From NCBI GenBank assembly GCA_902766655.1, contig CACXEL010000107.1, positions 1 to 5,968 of the forward strand: 5,968 nt of DNA, given 5' to 3'. Below are positions 1 to 5,310 of the stretch, in pieces. Each line of letters opens with the position of its first letter. Positions within the stretch are counted from its first letter, which is position 1. Made by a program: the position numbers and the translations under genes. This DNA comes from an uncultured Lachnospiraceae bacterium (lineage in GTDB: Bacteria > Bacillota > Clostridia > Lachnospirales > Lachnospiraceae). A model generated the notes under the pieces. The model had not been told where the DNA came from and searched no databases. It saw only the letters and a program-made list of their open reading frames with translations.

Positions 1-251
1 CGGTGGACGGCGCCCTGGCCTTCAACGGCATGAACACCTCCCTCTTCGCCATCGGCGACAACGGCAGCGATCCGAAGAAGCTTTACAAGACGGTGGAGAC
101 CACGGATATGCGCCGAAGACACTATGAGAAGTATACCTTCGACAAGAACCGCCTGGTCGGCGTCATTCTGGTCGGCGACACCTCCCGCCTGGCGGAGCTG
201 ACCATGAAGGTCAAGGAGCATGCGAAGTTCAGTGACGTAATCAAGATGTGA
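1..251 (+). CDS. Pyridine nucleotide/FAD-dependent oxidoreductase, C-terminal fragment
   Basis: The open frame runs in from the left edge, so only about the last 82 residues are visible and the true start lies upstream; the GTG at position 3 is not a credible start. The visible part reads VDGALAFNG, then SLFAIGDNG, a linker rich in charged residues, and NRLVGVILVGDTSRLAELTMKVKE before the TGA at 249-251. This order (small-residue stretch after the FAD-binding GD segment, then a 'grow-in' strand with LVGVILVGD and an amphipathic helix) resembles the C-terminal domain of NADH:rubredoxin/NADH oxidase-type flavoproteins, which pass electrons from NAD(P)H through FAD to a partner such as rubredoxin. 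The FAD and NAD Rossmann motifs are outside the window, so the exact subfamily is a guess. The gene is convergent with the AraC gene, with IR1 starting 16 bp after its stop. Confidence 0.6.
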   Translation, partial: VDGALAFNGMNTSLFAIGDNGSDPKKLYKTVETTDMRRRHYEKYTFDKNRLVGVILVGDTSRLAELTMKVKEHAKFSDVIKM

Positions 252-267
252 TGCCCCTGTAATGGGG

Positions 268-344
268 GAATGAGAATCAGGGACGGTCCTTTTTTCTCAA
301 AATCTCTGATTTTGAGAAAAAAGGACCGTCCCTGATTCTCATTC
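268..344. repeat. Perfect 37-bp inverted repeat (IR1), REP/MITE-like hairpin
   Basis: Arms 268-304 and 308-344 are exact reverse complements over 37 bp, separated by a 3-nt loop (TCT, 305-307). The outer arm begins GAATGAGAATCAGGGACGG and the inner arm carries T6 and CTCAAAATC. A G-T pair at 267/345 could extend it. It sits between two convergent genes, so it may end transcription from both sides, but the stem is far longer than an ordinary intrinsic terminator and no good T-run follows on either strand. A related copy lies at 5257-5310 (IR2) and a degraded one at 1581-1647 (IR3). A dispersed palindromic repeat of the REP/MITE type is the best reading; no transposase is visible here. Confidence 0.9.
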
Positions 345-382
345 TTAGTATTGTTGCCAGCCAACAGAGGCAACCGGATTTC

Positions 383-1534
383 CTATAACGAATTCGACGC
401 GGCCCACTCCCCCGGCGTCATCCCGGCATAGCGGTGAAAGATCGTGGAAAAGTAGCTCTGGGAGGTGTAGCCGAGCTCCGCGCCTACCCGGCCGACTGAC
501 CCCGGCCGGGCATCGAGCAGCTTTTTGGCCTCCTCCACCTTCTGACGGTTCACGAATTCGGCGATCGTCATCCCGGTCTGCTTTCGGAAGGCGTTGCATA
601 AGTAGGATGTCGTGTAGCCGAGAGCCTCCGCGACGATCGTCGGGGACAGGGGAATGTATACATTTCCCAGCACATAGCTGCTGACTTTGCGGGCCAGGGG
701 GCCCGCGGATTCCGGAAGGCTGGTCTTCACGCGATGGACCTCCCCTGCGAAGCGCAGCATGGCGTCCCTAAATACATCGCTCTGCCGCCTGCTGTCTCTG
801 GCGGACAGCATCCGGTCCATGAAAAAGCTGCACAGCTTCATGGCGTAAGCATAGTCCACGCCTCCCCGGACGGCTTCCCTCGACATCATGGTGATGGCGC
901 CGATAATGTAGGACCGCATGATGGGCGGCAGTTCTGCCCTGCTGCTCCCGCCTGCCCCGAGCTGATAGAGGTTGAACATGCGCCGAAGTCCGTCTACGTC
1001 TCCGTTCCGGATTGCGCCGAGGAGGGCAGCTTCCATGACCGGATCGGACTGGTCCTCCTCCGGGTCCACGATGATGGGAGGTACGCCGGTCGTTCTCCTG
1101 TAGGTGACCACGGCCGGTTCGCCGGCAAGCTCCCGTCCGAGGAGGCGGGCCAGGAGCCTGAGCGCCGATGGCAGCATGGACTCGTCACAGATCGTCTGAT
1201 TGGAGAAATACTGGAAAACTTCGCTCACGTCCTCCGCTTTTCTTCCCGCCTCGCGCATGATCGCGATCACATGGTGGGCGGTGAGCTCGTGGAGCGGCAC
1301 CGGCCCCAGCAGGATCAGCTCACCCGCATCCGGCTCCATGCCGCCGAATATGGCATGCTCCGTGAGGCGGCTCTGCCAGAAGGGAGGCAGGTCCGCAGGA
1401 AGGCCCTCAAAGAGGAACATGGGGATATTGTAATCCTGCTTGTTTCCGTGAACGTTGTGAACGAGATTGCCCCCGCGAAAGAGGCTGACCGGGATATGGG
1501 TCGCCCGATAGAAAAGCAGCAGTTCATCGTACAT
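383..1534 (-). CDS. AraC-family transcriptional regulator
   Basis: A complete 383-aa protein, ATG at 1532-1534 to TAG at 383-385. The C-terminal 100 residues form the two-helix-turn-helix AraC DNA-binding domain: the first HTH is near residues 297-320 (VAEALGYTTSYLCNAFRKQTG) and the second near 346-371 (GAELGYTSQSYFSTIFHRYAG), followed by the family's typical MTPGEW ending. Residues 1-140 make a separate N-terminal domain starting YDELLLFYRATHIPV, as in many clostridial AraC regulators where it senses a ligand or partner; residues 160-285 are mostly helical. The length fits this class. It is divergent from the symporter gene, which makes it the likely local activator. Start choice: the N-terminus matches the family style, but the only strong purine-rich site (GGAGAGGAGG on the minus strand, 1554-1563) is about 19 nt upstream, further than usual; no in-frame ATG, GTG or TTG is closer to it. 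Confidence 0.9.
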   Translation of the reverse strand: MYDELLLFYRATHIPVSLFRGGNLVHNVHGNKQDYNIPMFLFEGLPADLPPFWQSRLTEHAIFGGMEPDAGELILLGPVPLHELTAHHVIAIMREAGRKAEDVSEVFQYFSNQTICDESMLPSALRLLARLLGRELAGEPAVVTYRRTTGVPPIIVDPEEDQSDPVMEAALLGAIRNGDVDGLRRMFNLYQLGAGGSSRAELPPIMRSYIIGAITMMSREAVRGGVDYAYAMKLCSFFMDRMLSARDSRRQSDVFRDAMLRFAGEVHRVKTSLPESAGPLARKVSSYVLGNVYIPLSPTIVAEALGYTTSYLCNAFRKQTGMTIAEFVNRQKVEEAKKLLDARPGSVGRVGAELGYTSQSYFSTIFHRYAGMTPGEWAASNSL

Positions 1535-1580
1535 GGCTGTAAATGCGGAGCACCCTCCTCTCCGGGAATGAAGATGATCT

Positions 1581-1647
1581 GGAAATGACTACCGGTCCTT
1601 TTTTCCAAAAGACAGGGAGCCTGGAGGAAGGGCCGGTCTTCATTTTC
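1581..1647. repeat. Imperfect inverted repeat (IR3), probable decayed relative of IR1
   Basis: Arms of about 26 nt (1581-1607 and 1622-1647) pair with a CCGG core (1592-1595 with 1633-1636), several G-T pairs, two mismatches (1589-1590 against 1638-1639) and one bulge; the loop is about 14 nt. The block GGTCCTTTTTTC at 1594-1605 is identical to 285-296 in IR1, and both arms end in AATGA as in IR1. It lies in the predicted leader of the AraC gene. No T-run follows on either strand, so it is not a standard terminator or attenuator. Confidence 0.55.
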
Positions 1648-1657
1648 AAAAACAGAG

Positions 1658-1684
1658 CAATATATTTAATAGTATAACAATATA
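1658..1684. promoter_or_regulatory. Candidate AraC-type operator (direct repeat, 20-bp period)
   Basis: The heptamer CAATATA occurs at 1658-1664 and again at 1678-1684, a 20-bp period or about two helical turns, inside a notably AT-rich island in otherwise GC-rich DNA. AraC-family activators commonly bind direct repeats about 21 bp apart with the inner site next to or over the -35 region. Here the inner copy ends 27 bp before the candidate -10 of the symporter promoter, about where such a site would lie. TATATT (1661-1666) and AATATA (1679-1684) also form an inverted pair, so a dyad operator is an alternative. Assignment to the neighbouring regulator is inference. Confidence 0.35.
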
Positions 1685-1697
1685 GTGAAAGTCTCAA
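1669..1697 (-). promoter_or_regulatory. Candidate promoter of the AraC gene
   Basis: On the minus strand a TTGAGA (complement of 1692-1697) is followed by TACTAT (complement of 1669-1674) with a 17-nt spacer, or by TATACT (complement of 1671-1676) with a 15-nt spacer. Transcription would start near 1662 and give a leader of roughly 125 nt containing IR3. It overlaps the candidate operator, so the regulator could repress itself while activating the divergent operon. The match is moderate and the AT-richness of the region raises the chance of a false hit. Confidence 0.35.
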
Positions 1698-1711
1698 CCC
1701 TTCTCTGCCGG

Positions 1712-1717
1712 TATAAT
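1712..1717 (+). promoter_or_regulatory. Candidate -10 box of the symporter-hydrolase operon promoter
   Basis: A perfect TATAAT at 1712-1717 stands 75 bp before the symporter ATG. At the expected distance upstream (about 1689-1694) there is only AAAGTCT-like sequence, with no TTGACA-like -35 box and no TG extension. A perfect -10 with a poor -35 is what an activator-dependent promoter often looks like, which fits control by the divergent AraC protein. Transcription would begin near 1724, leaving a leader of about 70 nt. Confidence 0.45.
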
Positions 1718-1792
1718 AAGATCATCGGAAAGTAATTGTGGCAGCCGGACAGGGCTCTGCCGGTCACGCAAGAATGCAAGGAGGCTTTTACC

Positions 1793-3172
1793 ATGGCTAA
1801 GGAACGCAAAGAAAAGAACCCCAAGTCCGTCGGCTTCGGCCGCATGATGGCCTGGCAGCTGAGGGCGGTATCCTCGGGCATCGCGCTGATGGCGGTCGGC
1901 TACGTCACCCTCTACTGCACCGACGTACTCCACATGGAGCCGGCGCTCGTGGCCACGCTTCTCCTGGCCAGCAAGATTCTGGACGGCTTCACGGACATCA
2001 TCGCCGGCTACATCGTGGACCGCACCAACACGAAGATCGGCCGCGGCCGCCCCTACGAGCTCTGCATCATCGGCCTCTGGGTCAGCACCTGGCTCATGTT
2101 CTCGGCCTCCCCGGCCTGGGCGACGACCTTCAAGTGCGTCTGGGTCCTCTGCGCCTACGCTCTCGTCAACAGCGTTTTCTACACCCTGCTCACGGCCAAC
2201 AACAACGTCTATATGGTCCGCGCCTTCCGCTATAACGAGCAGTACGTCGCCCTCAACACCTACGGAAGCATCATCAGCATGGTGGGTGTCGTCATTTTCA
2301 ACATCATGATCCCCGGTCTTGTGAACAACTGCGGGACCGATGCCGGCAAGTGGAGCCGCCTCATGCTCTTCATCGCGATCCCCATGATCATCATCGGCCT
2401 CATGCGCTTCATCTTCATCCCGGAGAAATACCAGGTCGACCAGAAGGACGCCTCCGGCAACGTCGAAGCCCTGCACTTCGGTGACGTCGTCCAGGTCCTG
2501 AAAAAGAACCCCTACATCTATATTGTGGCCCTCATCATGCTGGTCGCCAATTTCGTCACCAACATGGGCGTCAACCAGTATTACTTCCGCTGGATCGTCG
2601 GCGACCTGGGCCTTCTGGGCCTCATCTCCGCCATCCAGGTGATCGGTATCCCGGTCGTCATCATTTTCCCGGCCCTGATCAGAAAGTTCTCCGTCAAGGC
2701 GGTCATCATCGCGGGCTGCGTCCTCAACATCACAGGCTATCTGGTCAACTTCTTCGCGGGCACCAGCATTCCGATGCTCGGCTTCGCCGCCGTCTGCTAC
2801 GGTGTGGGCGGTATCCCGATCTCCATGCTTGTCAACCTTCTGATCATCGAATGCGCCGATTTCAACGAGTGGAAGGGCATGCGCCGCCTGGAGGGTACAC
2901 TCGGCAGTATCACCGGCTTCGCGACCAAGGTCGGCTCCGCCCTGGGCGCCTTCGTCCTGGGCATCCTGCTCACCGCCTCCCATTACGCTGTCGGCGACAA
3001 TGTGACCGCCCAGCCGGCCAGCGCTCTTGCCATGATGCGCAGCCTCTTCGGCGTCATCCCCGCAGCCCTCTGGCTCCTTGTCCTGCTCTCTCTCTTCCTC
3101 TACAAGCTGGACAAGCTCGCGCCGCAGATCCGCGCCGAGATCGAAGCCCACAGAAAATCCGAAGAAATCTGA
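1793..3172 (+). CDS. GPH-family (MelB-like) cation:glycoside symporter
   Basis: The start is placed at the ATG at 1793 because AAGGAGG at 1778-1784 lies 8 nt before it; the frame stays open to 1736 but that upstream extension has no ribosome site. The 459-aa product is an integral membrane protein with about 12 hydrophobic segments (roughly residues 24-44, 51-74, 91-110, 113-136, 155-176, 190-210, 241-262, 270-293, 300-322, 327-352, 373-395, 414-437). The family signature lies at 64-88: LDGFTDIIAGYIVDRTNTKI followed by GRGRPY, with D64 and D68 in the positions of the MelB cation-site aspartates D55 and D59. The second-half signature ECADFNEWKGMRRLEG is at 353-368, and K379 falls about where MelB has K377. 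Such proteins import glycosides, pentosides or hexuronides with Na+ or H+. The exact substrate is unknown. It is the first gene of an operon with the hydrolase 46 bp downstream. Confidence 0.9.
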   Translation: MAKERKEKNPKSVGFGRMMAWQLRAVSSGIALMAVGYVTLYCTDVLHMEPALVATLLLASKILDGFTDIIAGYIVDRTNTKIGRGRPYELCIIGLWVSTWLMFSASPAWATTFKCVWVLCAYALVNSVFYTLLTANNNVYMVRAFRYNEQYVALNTYGSIISMVGVVIFNIMIPGLVNNCGTDAGKWSRLMLFIAIPMIIIGLMRFIFIPEKYQVDQKDASGNVEALHFGDVVQVLKKNPYIYIVALIMLVANFVTNMGVNQYYFRWIVGDLGLLGLISAIQVIGIPVVIIFPALIRKFSVKAVIIAGCVLNITGYLVNFFAGTSIPMLGFAAVCYGVGGIPISMLVNLLIIECADFNEWKGMRRLEGTLGSITGFATKVGSALGAFVLGILLTASHYAVGDNVTAQPASALAMMRSLFGVIPAALWLLVLLSLFLYKLDKLAPQIRAEIEAHRKSEEI

Positions 3173-3218
3173 TCCGTACCCGCCTGGCAATACGCACATT
3201 TCATGGAAGGAGAACGCG

Positions 3219-5249
3219 ATGGAAGTAAAGAAGCTCTATATTCCCGAAGAAGACCCCTATTTTTCCGAGCCCTACATCGACGAGGAGGGTTGGCGCGACA
3301 CGCCGCTCCACCACTACTACGTCCACGGCGGTTTCAGAAATACCGAGGAGAACGGCTCCGAAGTCCGGTTCTGCTTTTATTTCCCCGAGAAGAAGGAGTA
3401 TGAAGGCAGATTCTTCCAGTACCTCTCTCCAGCCCCCGAGGACGAGCGTGAGAGCGAACACCTGACCGGCGAGGACGACAAGATCACCTTCTGCCTCACC
3501 CACGGCGCCTACTATGTGGTCTCCAACCAGGGCGGCTTCCAGATGAATGACCCGGAGCGGCTATTCCGCTCCAGCGCCAATACCGCCCAGTTCAGCAGGC
3601 GGGTCGCCGCCAGGCTTTATGGAAATGAGGCCCGCCCCTACGGCTACTGCTTCGGCGGCTCCGGCGGCAGCTTCAAGACCCTCGGCTGCATGGAAATGAC
3701 CGAAGGCGTCTGGGACGGCGCTGTCCCCTACGTCATGGCCAACCCCATGGCTGCCCCCAACGTCTTCGCGCCGCGGGTCCGCGCCATGCGGGTCCTGGGC
3801 GAGGAAGGCATGCGCCGCGTCGTGGAGGCCATGGAGCCGGGCGGATCCGGCGATATCTACGCCGGCCTTGACAAGGACCAGCAGGAGGCGCTCCGCGAAG
3901 TGACCCGCATGGGCTTCCCGACCCGGGCCTGGTTCGACCACGACAAGATGGGCGACGGCGCCCTCATGGTCCTCGCGCCCTACATTTACGCCGTGTACCC
4001 CCAGTATTTCACGGACTTCTGGACAAAGGAGGGCTTTGCCGGCGCGGATCCGGAAAGCAGCGAGTCCAAAGCCAGGGTCCGCTTCGAGACGACAGTCGAG
4101 GATCTCGTCCAGCCGGTGAAAAAGGAGGCGGAATCCTTCACCAGTGTTGACAACAGCTGGCAGAACGTGCTGGCGGGGAGCAGCGGCATCCCGCAGATCC
4201 GGCCCGCCGGGCTTCCTTCGGCGGACGCCTACCTCTTCCATGCCCGGCTCCGCATCCTCTCCGGCAAGGCCCAGGGGATCGAGTACCCGATCGACAGTAT
4301 CGAAAATGGTCTCATTTCCGTCAATGCTTCCACCGTCAACGGAGGCCCCGAGGGCATGCTCTCCCTTGAGAAGGGGGACCGGATCCTCATCGACAACAGC
4401 GACTACCTGGCCATGCAGACCCTGCACCGCCACCAGGTGCCGGACTGCACCTATGAGGTCTACGACCAGTTCCGGGATGCGTCGGGCGAACCGCTCTATC
4501 CCCAGCTGCCCTTCCTCCTCGCGCCGATCATCGCGCAGAACGGCGCGGGCTGCCACCTGACCGGCGATTTCCACGGAAAGATGATCGGCCTCTGCAGCCT
4601 CCTCGACGAGAGCGCCTATCCCTGGCACGGCGACTGGTACAAAAAAGCCGTCGCGAGGGCGCTCGAAGCCCGCGCGGACGGCACCGAGCCGGATGGCTGC
4701 TTCCGGCTGTATTACAACGACCACTGTATCCACGATGACCGGGCCGGCTATCTGGATCACCCTGAATACCAGGTCGACTATTTGGGCATCCTCCACCAGG
4801 CCCTGCTGGACGTGGCTGCCTGGTGCGAGAAGGGAATCGCGCCGCGCCCGTCGACGGTCTACCAGATCGACGACGGCCAGGTAGAGGTGCCGGACAATGC
4901 CATCGCCCGCGGCGGCATGCAGCCCGTCGTGAAGGCCTTCGCGAACGGTGAAAAATGCATCCACGCCAAGTCCGGCGAGGAGGTCACCTTCACCGCCGTC
5001 GTCTCCGCCCCGCTGCCGGAGGACCACGTCTCCCGGATCGTCTGGGATTTTGAAGGTACGAACGACTTTTCCAATCCCGAGATCATCGGGAACGGCGCAC
5101 AGGAGATGACCTTCGAGGTCACCCACCGCTTTGCGGAGCCGGGTACTTATTTCCCGGTCGTCAAAGCCTCCTGCTCCCGCGAAGGCTGCGCTGAGGATAT
5201 CTTCGTCCAGTGCAAGAACCTTGACCGTCTCCGCGTAGTCGTCGGCTGA
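3219..5249 (+). CDS. Tannase/feruloyl-esterase-like alpha/beta hydrolase with C-terminal PKD-like domain
   Basis: The ATG at 3219 follows AAGGAG (3207-3212) by 6 nt and sits 46 bp after the symporter stop, so the 676-aa product is chosen over the open extension to 3078, which overlaps the symporter gene. No signal peptide or membrane segment is seen, so it should be cytoplasmic. Residues 141-151 read YGYCFGGSGGS, a nucleophile-elbow motif with S148 as likely nucleophile, followed by EGVWDGAVPYVMANP as in tannase-type folds ('FPEDFDGIIAGAP'). After a large insertion (about 200-440) the strand GKMIGLCSLLDE (453-465) offers D464 as acid, and YYNDHCIHDD (498-507) offers H502 or H505 as the catalytic histidine; ALLDVAAWCEKGIAP (528-542) is the typical closing helix. 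Residues about 585-655 look PKD-like (IVWDFEG, then HRF..PGTYFPVV). An ester hydrolase acting on an imported compound is inferred; the substrate is unknown and a non-esterase role is possible. Confidence 0.7.
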   Translation: MEVKKLYIPEEDPYFSEPYIDEEGWRDTPLHHYYVHGGFRNTEENGSEVRFCFYFPEKKEYEGRFFQYLSPAPEDERESEHLTGEDDKITFCLTHGAYYVVSNQGGFQMNDPERLFRSSANTAQFSRRVAARLYGNEARPYGYCFGGSGGSFKTLGCMEMTEGVWDGAVPYVMANPMAAPNVFAPRVRAMRVLGEEGMRRVVEAMEPGGSGDIYAGLDKDQQEALREVTRMGFPTRAWFDHDKMGDGALMVLAPYIYAVYPQYFTDFWTKEGFAGADPESSESKARVRFETTVEDLVQPVKKEAESFTSVDNSWQNVLAGSSGIPQIRPAGLPSADAYLFHARLRILSGKAQGIEYPIDSIENGLISVNASTVNGGPEGMLSLEKGDRILIDNSDYLAMQTLHRHQVPDCTYEVYDQFRDASGEPLYPQLPFLLAPIIAQNGAGCHLTGDFHGKMIGLCSLLDESAYPWHGDWYKKAVARALEARADGTEPDGCFRLYYNDHCIHDDRAGYLDHPEYQVDYLGILHQALLDVAAWCEKGIAPRPSTVYQIDDGQVEVPDNAIARGGMQPVVKAFANGEKCIHAKSGEEVTFTAVVSAPLPEDHVSRIVWDFEGTNDFSNPEIIGNGAQEMTFEVTHRFAEPGTYFPVVKASCSREGCAEDIFVQCKNLDRLRVVVG

Positions 5250-5256
5250 CGGCGGA

Positions 5257-5310
5257 GGAATGAGCATCAGGGAGGGACCCTTTTGAGAGTCCCTCCCTGA
5301 TGCTCATTCC
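5257..5310. repeat. Inverted repeat (IR2), second copy of the IR1 family
   Basis: A 22-bp perfect stem (5257-5278 with 5289-5310) continues past one C-A mismatch (5279/5288) for two more pairs, with a TTTG loop (5282-5285). Its arm GGAATGAGCATCAGGGAGGG matches IR1 except at three positions, and its centre TTTTGAGA (5281-5288) equals IR1 310-317, so it looks like IR1 shortened in the inner arms. It fills the gap between the hydrolase and radical SAM genes, which converge, and overlaps the latter's stop codon. It may end transcription from both sides, but lacks a T-run. Confidence 0.9.

Noticed and set aside
254..267. CCCC/GGGG mini-hairpin just after the oxidoreductase stop
   Set aside because: Only 4 bp with a 6-nt loop and no T-run after it; too weak to call a terminator.
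268..344. IR1 as an ordinary Rho-independent terminator
   Set aside because: The stem is 37 bp, no T-run follows it on either strand, and a related copy exists elsewhere in the window, so a dispersed repeat explains it better, although it may still stop transcription.
734..1588. 284-codon plus-strand open frame opposite the AraC gene
   Set aside because: The AraC frame has two clear HTH motifs; this one has no family features and is best explained as a codon-bias shadow.
1694..3199. 501-codon open frame on the minus strand opposite the symporter gene
   Set aside because: It is antisense to a clear GPH transporter, its product is a low-complexity run of D, E, H, G and A residues, and such frames arise from GC-rich third positions. 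No ribosome site or domain was seen.
3078..3218. 47-codon N-terminal extension of the hydrolase
   Set aside because: It overlaps the symporter gene, is rich in S, R and P in a way typical of out-of-frame reading, and the ATG at 3219 has a well-placed ribosome site.
3561..5267. 568-codon open frame on the minus strand opposite the hydrolase gene
   Set aside because: It is a mirror of a well-supported gene in GC-rich DNA, with no recognisable motif and biased composition.
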